Shown here one piece after another: positions 12,401 through 23,001 of a DNA stretch of 64,000 nucleotides (its first letter is position 1; each line of letters starts with the position of its first letter). The stretch covers positions 2,728,001-2,792,000 of the forward strand of contig JAJTUP010000003.1 of assembly GCA_021399435.1 (NCBI GenBank), written 5' to 3'. A program made the position numbers and the translations under genes. Origin of the DNA: Diaporthe sp. PMI_573 (lineage: Eukaryota > Ascomycota > Sordariomycetes > Diaporthales > Diaporthaceae). The notes under the pieces are model-generated. The model saw nothing but the letters and a program-made list of their open reading frames with translations. It was not told where the DNA came from and searched no databases.

Positions 12401-14667
12401 ATACTAATTGTTAAGATAGCGTTACTATTATTAAATTTAACTTTAGCTATATCTATACCTTATTTAATCTTCATACCTAGGTTTTCTCATACATAGGCTA
12501 ATGCTTATAGCATCCCTACTATAGAGAACTTAGCGGCTCCTATATCCTAGAGCTCTCCCTGATACTTCGTATTATATAGGTTATATAGTATGAATTAGCT
12601 TACCTTAGTTACTTTTAGGGCTATGTAGATATCTTCCCTAGTTATGTGGTGGTTAAATGTAAAATCTACTAGATTTTGTTAGGGGATAGCCTCGTCGTCT
12701 ATATCTTACGGATTGAATAGTAAACCTTCTACTTTGTGTAGTAGATCCTCCCCTTTATACTTAAGCAAGTAGGTAGCAAACTTCTCCTCTTCTAGGATAG
12801 GTTCTTACTTAAAGTCTTCATATACCTGGAGGTATTATCTTTGTATATCTATCCTTTCCTTATCTATATAATTTATAGACTAGTACCCTTCCTTCTTATA
12901 TACAAAGCATTTCATTACCTTAGCTGTTATATAGTATAGTTTAAAGGGTTGTTTTTATCTTAGTTTAAAGGAAATTCATACTAAGGAATGGTGGTTGTTT
13001 GGCTGAAAAGGGGTTTATGGTGAAGATTAGTGATTGTATGAAGTCCTCTGGTAGTCCTTGAAGTTTAAGCTATACCTCCTATCTACAAAATTGATTCTAG
13101 CTTCTTCGTGCACTATGAATTGTTAAACTAAGTTTCTCTCTATAGCTACCTATAGGGCTGTATGAAGATCTATAAAGAGGGCCTCGTACGTAGGCCTCTA
13201 ATTGATCATGGCTGGTTCCAATTCTAGTACTACATGGTATGCTCTGACTACTGTCGTGCGGAGTGCTATTTCACCCTGATATCCCTCTCCTAGAGCTCTT
13301 TATATAAGCTATAGTTTATTTAAGAGGGTTTCTAAGACCTCTGGTAAGGTCTTGTCTAGGTTTTCTTTCCTTACTTATATGAATGACAAGGTTGTCTAGT
13401 CTACCTAGTACTAGCTATGGTTTATTGTTATGTTAAAGTATATATCCATGAGGTTATATACTTTGTCCTACCTCTTGTCTAGTCTAATGTAGTATATATA
13501 GAAGTCTTCTACGTGACTAGAGAGGATGTCTAGAAAAACTATATGGTATTAATCTTCAGTGATTTATAGTTGTCTATAATAACTAATAAAGATCCGTACC
13601 TTGTTATATAGTAGGTTATAGGGCTTGCTGGTGTAGTTCTTGTCTTTTCTCTACCCCTTCTAGAAGGTAGATACTTGTTAAGGGTTTATTAGCCTGTTGT
13701 GGATGATTTGAGTTAGAGGTAGGTTATATAGTACATTATCTATATAGACTAAATGTGCTGTGAGTGCTATACTATGTTGTTATAGAAAATTACCCACCTC
13801 TTGCATGTATCTTGTTCCCAGGGGTGTTTATTACGCGGCTTGTGCTTTAACAATAGGTACTTAAAGATTTCGTGATGTCTTGTACGACTATATTCAGGGT
13901 GGTGGTTTGATTGTCTGTCGTACATGGGCTGGTTCTGGTACTTATAGTGGGTAGTTTTCTACTACCTTCTTGGCTTCGATGAGTCGTAGAATCTGACTAG
14001 TATAGGGACCCTTTAATGTTAGGATTCCTCTTGCCTCGAGGAGATTTAGGAGTACTTTCTTGAATATACATTCTACCTTGTTGAATTAATAGGAAGTCCA
14101 CCCTTTAAAGTCGTTAACCAGAGACCCTAGTATGTTAGCTTTACTTAGGTCTAGATAAATAATATCTATCATGACCTATGTGAAGTATGTAGTAAGCTAG
14201 GTATCGTTTGGTGGGGTATCTAGGTTGATATCTAGGTCCTAGTACCTTGGATTTGTTATACTTCGCCATACTTTTAGTGGTATTATGCTTCCTTTACTTA
14301 TTTCTTTATATGTTGCTTGGTTCTGGCTGCTTGAGCCTGCCGCTATAACCGAAGCTGATGGTTCTGGTATATTAGAGGATAACATCTTGTGTAGTGTTTT
14401 TCGGGTTATCTACAAGGTGTCCTCTTTGTCGTACATTAGCGTATACTACTTCTTCCTAGTTATATAAGGTCTTAGCTGTAGATACGTTCCGTCTGGTGTT
14501 TAGTATAGTAGTCTTGATTCGTGTGATTTTAAGAAGATTTCGTCTTCTAGGGGTGTTCTCTCTCTTCCTGACTAGCGGGGAGGTTGAGATAGCCTCTAGG
14601 CTCTTAGTACGAGTGTATGATTCTAGTTACCTCTGCGTCTCGTCTAGCGTTCTATAGCTGTAACCAT
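9403..14667 (-). pseudogene. Copia gag-pol remnant
   Basis: Translation of the minus strand gives recognisable Copia blocks interrupted by many stops. Near 11640-11950 is an integrase core reading like DLDTSFQAAIFLN, then LPDHIIHDPRTNF and GKVERSHSPLRRAF. Near 9900-10160 is the end of reverse transcriptase and the start of RNase H, containing LYVFIDGSFTNN. Near 9560-9680 is YIDSRLLYDYLVRLG then DEKRLMINIILLREAYEKK. Near 9405-9500 is a DNLANTYMKK block matching the usual DNPADAMTK, followed by the C-terminus. A likely gag start ATG lies at 14667. Substitutions are almost all those expected from C-to-T on either strand. The product cannot be functional. Confidence 0.85.
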
Positions 14668-14735
14668 GGAGTCGTATTGGTACTCGTCTCTTCACTCTTA
14701 CTAATCTATGATCGTACCAAGTAATTACTAATTAG

Positions 14736-14943
14736 TGTTGAATGGCCTTTGCTATATGGCGTAATGTATGTACGTACGTGTTTGTATAATTAGTTCTGAA
14801 TTCGTTAATGTCTATCTAAACTATGAAATAAGCAGGGAAGCTTACACGCAGACCTCTTAGGTCTACAAGTACTCCCTTACTGGATTAGTTATCCTCCCTA
14901 GCTAATATAGCTATATGCGATCAGCCTCAGTACTATTCCAACA
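14736..14943 (-). repeat. 5' LTR of the Copia element
   Basis: This is the 208-bp partner of 7191-7398 and is followed directly by the target duplication AGCTT. It is more AT-rich than the left copy. A TTGGTACGATC stretch about 15 bp inside the element could be a RIPed primer-binding site, but I could not match it to a tRNA. Confidence 0.92.
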
Positions 14944-15304
14944 AGCTTATAGTTTTAATAGGCCTCTCTAAATTAGACTTCTAGGTAATAGCTATAAAGA
15001 TTGCTAGAGTTTATAACTTTTCCTATAGCTATTATATATTTATTGTTACCTAGAAAGATACGCGTTATTTATATATAAAAAATATACTAAATTAAATATT
15101 TAGAAAAATATCTAGACTAATTTTTATAGCCTTAAGACAACTGCCTCTCTATTTGTTTACTTGCTAAATATTAATAATAATTGTTGCTACTAAACTAGTA
15201 TATTATAAAGATTATATATTAGTTAGTAGTTAGTAAGTTATAAGACTTACTAATACTTAACCTTTTACCTTAGCCATTTTATATTAATAACTTTTTTTTT
15301 AATA

Positions 15305-17165
15305 ACGTTAGGTACTAACGAGCGAGATACCCTAGCGAGCAAGATACTTTTCTACCAACCCCTCTAGCTTAACTTCTAACCGTGTTTTTTCGCGTTATAT
15401 CTAAAAATGAGCAAAATACAGGAAGCCATTATTTAAGCTACTATTTAAGCTATTAAATCTAACCTAAAACTAAGCTTTCGACGTGCAGTAAAGAAGTATA
15501 ATATTCCTTACTTAACACTTGCCTATAGAATGGCCGGCTAAACTATATGACGCGATACTTATCTTAACAATAAGAGATTGACAAAAATAGAAGAGGAGGT
15601 GCTTGTCTAATATGTACTTGACTGGGATTTGCGAGGATATTTACTTGTTTTTAAGGATGTTGAAGATATAGTGAATTCCCTGCTTTATAACCGTGGTGGC
15701 GGCGCCGTTGGGATAAACTAGGCAGAGAGACTCATTATGTTAGATACACGTCTTAAAACACACGTTAATTATATATATAACTATAGGAGGGCCCTATGTA
15801 AAGATCTTGACGTGATAAACGCGTGGTTTGACCTTGTATCTAATATTTGCGAGAAATACAGTATCTTTAACTGTGATACCTATAACTTTGACGAGTCGGG
15901 CTTTATGATAGGTGTTGGTTTGCCTAGAATTGTGATTACGTGTTTAGATTGGCAAGGGAGAGCAAAATAAATATAGCCTGGGAATCGTTAATGGGTAACA
16001 GGTATTGAGTTGATTAGTGGGGATAGGTAGTGTGGACTGTTGTTCCTGATCGTAAAGGCAAAGGTTTACCTTGTGAGTTGGTATACTGAGGGCGGCCTTC
16101 TCGATGACTAGGTTATCGAAACAAGCCTAAATGGATGGATAACTAATGATATTGCTATAGAATGGATTTAGTACTTTGAAAAATATACTGTGCCATAGAA
16201 AAAAGGTGTTTATCGGCTATTACTTTTTGACGGGTATGGGAGCTATTACTCTACGGATTTTGAGCGATATTATAAGGTAAAGAATATTATTATTCTTTAC
16301 ATGCCTCCTTATTTATCTTATCTACTTTAGCTACTTGATGTTGGGTGTTTTAGTCTGCTAAAGAAAGCTTATAGTGTGGAAATCTCCCTGTTTAGCAGGG
16401 CCCGGATTACCCATATTAATAAGACCGAGTTCTTTCTTGCCTTCTACGCTGTATATAAGAAGGTTTTCAAGCCGGAAACTATCAAGGGGGCTTTTAGAGG
16501 TGTAGGCTTAATCCTATTTGATCGAGAAGCTATACTTTCTAAGCTGGATATTAAGGTTTGAATACCAATAAGACAGCCGGGCTCCCTAATATTACCTATA
16601 CCTTGGGTCTCCCAGACGCTATATAACTTAATAGAGGTAGCTTCTCAATTAATTCTGATTAAGGATTGTATCTCTTAATACTAGGGAAGCTCTTTAACAC
16701 TAATTTTGGCTGTTGTTAACTGGTTAGTAAAGGGGATATAGTTATTAGCCTATGTAGTTACCCTATTAACCTAAGAGGCCTATACTCTTTGAGAGGTAAA
16801 TATCGTACTTTCTAAGTGTCGGAGAGCTAAAAGAACCTATATATAGGATAGAGGGGTACTTTGTATACAGGATGCCAGGGAAATAATTAATGAAAAGGAA
16901 AAGGGGAAGCGGCTAGCTGGTGAAATAAGTGGTGGCGACGATAAGGCGGTCTGTGGTGGATCGAGTAAGCGACGCTGTGGTAACTGTGGCGAGACTGGGT
17001 ATAATGTGTGAATATGTGAGAAAGATGTAGAATTGTCTGTAGATTCTGATTCCGATTAAATTCAATTGATTTTTTTTGTTGTGGTGCTGTAATTGAGGTT
17101 CTAGTGCTGTTGGTGTAGAAAAGTGTCTCGCTTGCTGGGGTGTCTTGCTCGTTGGTGCTTGACGT
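15305..17165 (+). mobile_element. Fot1/Pogo-like (Tc1-mariner) DNA transposon, RIP-degraded
   Basis: A 1,861-bp element sits between TA duplications (15303-15304 and 17166-17167). Imperfect terminal inverted repeats of about 50 bp start ACGTTAGGTACTAACGAGCG on the left and ACGTCAAGCACCAACGAGCA on the right (complement), and differ mostly by transitions. Each repeat holds two tandem GCGAGCGAGATAC-like motifs, probable transposase-binding sites. Length and structure fit fungal Fot1-type elements. Confidence 0.9.
15407..17059 (+). pseudogene. Fot1-like transposase, dead
   Basis: A single frame of 550 codons runs from the ATG at 15407 to the TAA at 17057 without any frameshift, but many CAA, CAG and TGG codons have become stops. 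Surviving stretches include a Pogo N-terminal helix-turn-helix region, a DDE block read as NFDESGFMIGVG (normally N-D-E-x-G-F) and a later LLFDGYGS block. The C-terminus has a zinc-knuckle-like CGNCGETGYNV segment and an acidic tail. Stop type and intact phase indicate inactivation by point mutation (RIP) rather than by indels. Confidence 0.88.
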
Positions 17166-17167
17166 TA

Positions 17168-17478
17168 TACTAAATATTTTTAATTTAAATTTAAAATAAG
17201 AATAAATAAAATATTAACTTATTAATATATTTATCTATTAACTTATTCATCTTTATTTTATTATATATTTCTTTTATTATAACTATATAATTGTAGTAAT
17301 ATAGTAGTACTACTACATTATTACATTTATACTGTATAAATGTAGTAATGTAATATAAAGGTTTTGTAGTTTTGTAGTTTGTAGTTTTATACATTTGTAG
17401 TTTTGTAGTTTTGTAATATTATAGTAATGTAGTTTTATAGTATTGTAGTTTGTAGTTATAGTGTAGTTTTAGAACTCT
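17168..17478. repeat. AT-rich minisatellite (TAGTTTTGTAGTTTG-type)
   Basis: After an AT-only stretch, units of GTAGTTTTGTAGTTTGTAGT-type sequence repeat irregularly to 17470. A homologous copy lies at 41085-41310 in the same orientation, sharing the upstream TTTAATTTAAATTTAAAATA segment and the downstream TTTTAGAACTCT segment. It is a dispersed repeat of unknown class. Confidence 0.75.
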
Positions 17479-17661
17479 GGGTAAAAAATAAGGGTAATAT
17501 AGAGGTATAAAGTTAGGGTCTTAAAACAGCTTAAAAAATCGACTTACAGCTACTAAACTTATCTGTCTATATATACGCCCTATAGGCACTTAGAGAAATC
17601 TAGTACTAAGTCTAGGGTAACTTTTTTTATGCAGCGCCTATACAAGCGTTTCTGTTTAATA
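17479..17661 (-). repeat. truncated LTR fragment (TGTTAAACGG family, copy D)
   Basis: About 180 bp matches the first part of the 491-bp solo LTR at 42171-42661, in reverse orientation and heavily RIPed (TATATATACGCCC for CGGCGTGCACGCCC). It shares the AAGTTAGGGTCTTAAAACAG segment and the AAGCGTTTC terminus. Confidence 0.8.
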
Positions 17662-18213
17662 AATATAAAAGAAGAAATAAGTAAAATATAAAGCGTTTTA
17701 GGCCTTAAAAGTTAAATTTTAAGTAAAAATAATTATTATATTATTAAAAATTAATATATAAAAACTTTTTAGCAGAAGAAAAATAAAACATTATACTAAA
17801 ATAAAATAGTTAGATAAAATAAATTAGCATAATATAAAAAAACAGTAGATAGATAATATAATTAGTTTTATGCGTGTGGGCTCGCGCCCCTGCCTCTTCT
17901 GGCCATTTCCCCTTACAGAAGGTAGGCCTTCTTTCTGCCTCAGGCAACCCTGGCAATACATCGAGGCCAGACTGTTTCCTCCGCAACACTAGTACTACTC
18001 GGCAGCCCATTTCGGCTTTCGTTGAGCACGTACTACGGAAGGCCCGAAACAGCACCAGCTTTACATATAAGTCTTGCAACAAGATTTTGAGAGTAATATG
18101 TCAATAAATCTACACCGTCAGGCAGTTCGTCATGATTCCCTGGTGCCATCAAAGAGGTCGGACTTCTCAAATGTATGATGCTAAACCCAGGTGTATATTT
18201 CAAGATGCCAACA
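17662..18213. other. AT-rich DNA then 3' flank of HET-2
   Basis: The sequence is AT-rich to about 17870 with no coding signal. It then returns abruptly to normal composition. The frame 17810-18082 (minus) shows no domain. No terminator can be assigned. Confidence 0.35.
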
Positions 18214-20210
18214 TTAATATATGGAGAACTCCTCATTTGTAGGACTGGTCGCAAGATATTCGCCTTGCATGATTCCATCCACGTACGCATCCCCGTGGAA
18301 ATAAAATCCTCCATGGTCTCGCCCTCGCAGAATGATGGGTGAACACACCCCCCAGAGAAGAGTAACTGTATCACCAGCCTCAACTGCCACATGGCCAAGG
18401 CCCAGCATCCCTTTCGCTGTCTTGAATAGAGTCCGATCCCTGTTCTGGGAACCCAAGACCTGTCGCCAAAGGCTTGCAAACGATGCAACCTGTTGGTCAC
18501 TCAGAGCCCCTAGGGCCGAGCCAAACCCCATCTGGAGAGGACCGTTGCGGATAAACTCAGCTTCATCCTCTGTCAAATTCCCAGCATCGATATATTCCAG
18601 ACGCATGATCTTGCGACACAGTCCTAGGGTTCCATCATCCATAGCCACACGGTTCTGCCTTGGAATGCGGATGTTTTTGTGTAGCTCGTTACGCATGATC
18701 GTCCGCCAGACATAGTCCTCATGAGGACCTGACTCGGGCCCCAATTCGACGAAGGTAGCGATTGAGTGAAACCAACTGTCCGCATCTTTAATCCACGACG
18801 GATCATAAGCTGTCACCTGAATCCACTCTGGCGGCTGCATAACTTCGGTTATTTCGTCGACACGGCACCCGACTCGGCGGAGGATCTTCGAACAGTCGCA
18901 TTCACTGCTTAGAGCAGGCGTTGGCTGAAGCATTCCGTCGGTTGCATTGAAGGTTTGGCGATGGTTGATAGGGTAAACCCGTACTCCATACATTCCAACT
19001 TCCCTCCAGTCAGGAACCCACGTAGGTAAAGATCCGGTCGTTTCCCCTGGGTTGCACCAATCCAAATGAAAGGAGCTGCGATCTTTATCCCCATCAGATA
19101 TCAGAGTTCTAGTCAGTACCGTAAAGACCTGAACAAATGATTTGCTGTAGTCGACACGTAATCCCTTTGCTTGTTCTTGTGGCAGTACACCAAGGAGCCC
19201 AAACAAAATATCTCGAGGGTCTGTTGCAGTATAATGTGGGCGGTCCGGTGCACCGCAAGTTTCCCACAGGACATCTGCCAACCGCATGGTCGTCGGGGCG
19301 AGGCTTTGTCGCAGATAACGATGTATATCCAGCCCCTTGATTCGATACAAATTTAGTCCTAAGCCGCTGCCGAACTGTTCCCATTTTGGGCACATCGAGT
19401 ACAGACGAGATTTCAGGCAGTACCATATCGCGGTAAATGTTGCATCGAAGATTTCGAGGGCCACGCTCCTTGTGCCAACAGAGACAACGGCTTCTTTCGA
19501 TAGCGCCAGTTCTTGGAAGGTCCAGATGCGGTGCCAGTAGTCCCTCATTAGGATGTTGCTGATGCCGGCCTTTAGAAGCGAAGGAGCTCGTAGAGCATCA
19601 TCTTGAGCAAATCGTAGATAAACAACCCTAATCCAGGCCCGTCGGAAACGCTTCGACCGAAGTCTTGGGAAGCAACCCGCTTCTCAATGTAGCAGCTGAC
19701 CTCCTCTTTCATTGTTGTATTATTCCATAAAATCGCGGCATCGCAGGCTAGTGCGGTCGGGCCCAAGCGAGAAACAAAATCCATCGCGAAGTCGCTTTCC
19801 GCGCAGCCCAGCCCCAGCCATATGTAGACAACACTGGCGCGGCTGAAGATTTCTCTCATTTCTATAACTTGCCAGGCCTTCTCTGAAGAGTTCGACTGAT
19901 CGATGCAGATCGCATCAATCCACAACCAGGAATCTAGCCTGTCATCTCGGAATCGTTGTAGGGCCGTGCGTAAGTTCTTGGTGATGTAAAGCCGGGCACC
20001 ATTAAGGCTGATCTCTATGGCATCCCTGGCGCTTCCCCAGGTATATGATAATGCTGCGTATGTAATGTCGTCGTTTAATGACACATGCCGTAGCTCGAGT
20101 GAGATTGTTTCGGGGAGATCGCCGGGTCCATTGACAGAAACAACGGAAGGAACGAATCGGACGAGCCTAATCTCACGGTGTCCTTGGTTGAGAGACTCGT
20201 ATGTGAACAT
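18214..20210 (-). pseudogene. HET-domain gene with a one-base frameshift, HET-2
   Basis: Two minus-strand frames join into one HET protein of about 665 residues if a single base missing near 19602-19604 is allowed for. The upstream frame (start ATG at 20210) carries YAALSYTWGS, LWIDAICIDQSNSSEKAWQV and VVYIWLG. It runs into a stop at 19572. The downstream frame carries RDYWHRIWTFQELALSKEA, TDPRDILFGLLGVLP and a C-terminus with LLWGVCSPIILRG and GDAYVDGIMQGE, ending at 18214. The frame extends upstream to a GTG at 20357, but MFTYESL at 20210 is the first ATG. No GT-AG intron of normal size clearly rescues the junction, so a real deletion or a sequencing error is favoured. Apart from this site the gene looks sound and shows no RIP stops. 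Confidence 0.85.
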
Positions 20211-21037
20211 ATTACTTGTCAGAAACGACGAAAGGAGCTGACTTAATCTGTTGCAACATAGACAGACGCAGTTACATAACTTCGTAGAAGGGAATACAAT
20301 TGCTAAGCAGGAAAGTCTGGGGCTGGGGATTTCAGTCTGCCGTTGGAGCGAGGACACTATGTTTTGATTGGGTAATTTCTTGAGGCCCCCAGATCATGCT
20401 ATTAATAGCTCTAGCCGTAAGCGCTTGCGCTTAGCCTATAAGGGAACTTGCTGCCGATGGAAAACAAACGTCTATGAGCTTCGATTAGCTCTCTGCGGCT
20501 CGAGCCTTGTGCCTTGGGGAACGAATGGCTTCTCTGCCGCATGCCTTGAGGAAAACCCCTTCGGTCGGAAAATGTCGGAGTGACTCCTTCGAGGGGGATA
20601 GTCACGTTCTAGTGTTGGTCCGCCAATGAAGGCTATCTCTTGCCGCCACCACAACCACCGCCTAATAAAAATTTGGGGAAGAGTGGGGTCGCGTCACGTA
20701 TCACGTCGTTCCTCAAGGCTCTGTCACGTGCTATGAGCGGATCCACTTTTGGTTATGAATTTTCATGGGACTGTCCGGGAATGGAAATAGGACCGCGGGC
20801 ACCTACAGGATCAGCCGGGGGCGCCCACACGCACATAGATATTAATAGTTATAAGCTTTATAAGAAAGGTAAAGAAATCTAGCCCTCTTATTATAAAGAT
20901 CTTAGTAATATAGTATCCTATCCCCCTAACTAAGGTATAGTATTTAGTATATAACTATAATAATCTAGAGAATTAAATCTTGTTAACGCCGTGCGCCAGA
21001 CAATTATTAACGAGAAAATATAATAACTTTTGGCGTC
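20211..21037. other. intergenic
   Basis: This is the upstream region of HET-2 at normal composition, becoming AT-rich after 20840 where RIP-affected DNA begins. Nothing coding was recognised. Confidence 0.4.
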
Positions 21038-21812
21038 ACTATACCTAAATTTTCCAAAGGCTATACCATCATCTTTAGCAGCTTGGACAGCCTCGGCCGC
21101 ATAAGTGCCGGCCTAATAGCAAAGCGTGGTTACAGTATTATTATTATCTACTAGTTGTATTGTGCCAAAGCTAAATTACTAGTAGAGAAGCTATATAAGC
21201 TTAGGCGCTAGATAAGCACGATAATCTATAATATTACCAACCTTAAGGTAGTTAAGGCCGTCTTTAAGTATACCGTAGATATATATAAGCATATATATAT
21301 AATAGTATCTGCTAGTAGCCTAATATTTAATACAGGCTTGCTGGTATAATTTTTAGACAAGTCTTTCTATAGCATTATTAAAACCAATATCTATAACTTT
21401 TATAATATTATAAAGGCCAGTATATTAGTACTATAAGAGGCAAAGAGTAGTTTATTTATCACCCTAGTTACTAGCATAATAAATTATACTATACTATATA
21501 ATATATTCTTAGCCACACTTAAGGCAGCAGTAAGCATAATAGTATACTAACTTGCCATTAAAGAGGCTGTATATAATATCTACGCTAATACTATAGAATC
21601 TAGCGTTATTAACACTAGTATGGTGCTATTAATAATAGAGATACCAACACAAGTACTGCTAGAGGGCACTACTATAGTAACGCCGCTTAAGCACTAGGGC
21701 AAGGCTTCTAAGATTGCTGGGGCAGTTGCCTTCCTGGCCTTATTAAAGGCGTCCTACATTACCGACTAGATCTTGATAGTCGACGGCGGCCTCGCTGCCT
21801 AGTTCCAACGGA
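21038..21812 (+). pseudogene. short-chain dehydrogenase/reductase pseudogene (RIPed)
   Basis: One frame runs about 770 bp without a frameshift and reads as a classical SDR with scattered TAA/TAG codons. A Rossmann segment like SSLDSLGRISAGLIAKRGY occupies the usual TGxxxGIG position. It is followed by an AKAKLLVEKLYKL helix, an ITNLKVVKAVFKYTVD block, an NIYNFYNIIKASI helix and a YNIFLATLKAAV stretch at the catalytic YxxxK position. The classical end is VAFLALLKASYITD then ILIVDGGLAA. Both glycines of the cofactor loop and the catalytic motif are eroded. SDRs are NAD(P)H-dependent oxidoreductases; the ancestral substrate is unknown. A single-copy gene would not normally be RIPed, so this is probably a duplicated copy. 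Confidence 0.82.
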
Positions 21813-23001
21813 ACCGTTGCGAATGTCGGCTTTGTGCAAGGCTTTTATATAGACACTTTATATTAGTGGTCAATCTAATCACCAGTCTAATCCATTGGTG
21901 AGGCGAACAGCCTTGAAGACCTATTGTGAACTACCAGCTGCACCCTGGATCTAGCCACTAGTATTGCTCATTGTATCGACAAAATCGACAATGATGCACG
22001 CCCAAGTACAATCTCACCAACTAACTTGCTACATGATAGCTTGCGGTGACGAAGCGCCTTAGAGGCGGATGATCCCATGGTCCCGTGCTTTGCCCTCTTT
22101 GACGAAACCCAATGTGCATTCCTGACTATCAAACCCATACAAGCAAGCTGAGATGCTTGGCTTCGCAGTAAAAGATACACGGTCTATTTTGCGTTGTCGG
22201 GAAAAAGCCTTGTCCTCGATCATGCAGGGCGAATAGAGCAGGCTGCGGAAAGCCCGTCCGCCACGGCCTCCTCGAAGCGCAGGACGCAAGCCACGCCGCC
22301 GACGCCGGTGCCCAGGTACTGAATTAACATCTCGAACATCAACGCGAGGCAAGCCGAGTGTGGAGAACAGCACATGGAGACACCAAACCGCCGCCTTGCA
22401 GCAATAGTGACGACTCGCAAACTCCGGGGTAGGTAGAAAGTCAATTCAGTATCCAGAGATGTACACAGTAGGGGAAGGCCTGCTTATGATGCCTGGTTGT
22501 GGTCAAAATCTCTTGAAAAGACGCTCTCTAATCAGTATTTAAGGATATATAGAGCAGGCAATAATAATATCTACAGTCAATCAACCTTTTTTGAAGTCAA
22601 GCGCCGCGCTTGTCAAACAATTTTGCATCCGTGGGCAACTCTTTGCCGTGTCCATCTAAAGATCCTCCACTTGCCTTTTAACAACAACGAAATCTTCCAT
22701 GCACGTGACAGCGCCAATCTCGTCACACCACCTTAGTCCTAATTATCCATCCTGAAGTTCGGCAAAGTATAACTCTTGGAGGCCCATGCGATCTCCAGAT
22801 CTACAGTTGATCTCCTCAGCCTCGCAGTCGGCTTATGCCTGGCCATACCGGTATTCGTCTGCTTGAGACCTCTGTCCTCAAGATGGGCCGCTTCCCTCCT
22901 GTCCGTCAACCTCGGAATCAGACTGATCTGAGTCTAGAATGAAAGACCTAAGGTGGGACTTAGACGAAAATGTGGCTTAGATGAAAATCTGCGGTGAGGC
23001 T
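21813..23001. other. intergenic
   Basis: Mixed composition. Open frames at 21968-22444 (minus) and 22497-22736 (plus) have no recognisable features. The region lies 3' of both flanking pseudogenes. Confidence 0.4.

Larger units (their letters stand above)
7191..14943 (-). mobile_element. complete RIP-degraded Ty1/Copia LTR retrotransposon
   Basis: A 7,753-bp element is bounded by two 208-bp direct repeats beginning TGTTGAATGG and ending TTCCAACA (as written on the plus strand). It is flanked by a perfect 5-bp target duplication AGCTT (7186-7190 and 14944-14948). Pol reads on the minus strand, so the right LTR is the 5' LTR. Degraded integrase, reverse transcriptase and RNase H occur in Copia order. 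The interior is strongly AT-rich with stops throughout, as expected from RIP. The element is larger than a minimal Copia because about 2 kb (7399-9400) between the end of RNase H and the 3' LTR is not pol. Confidence 0.93.
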
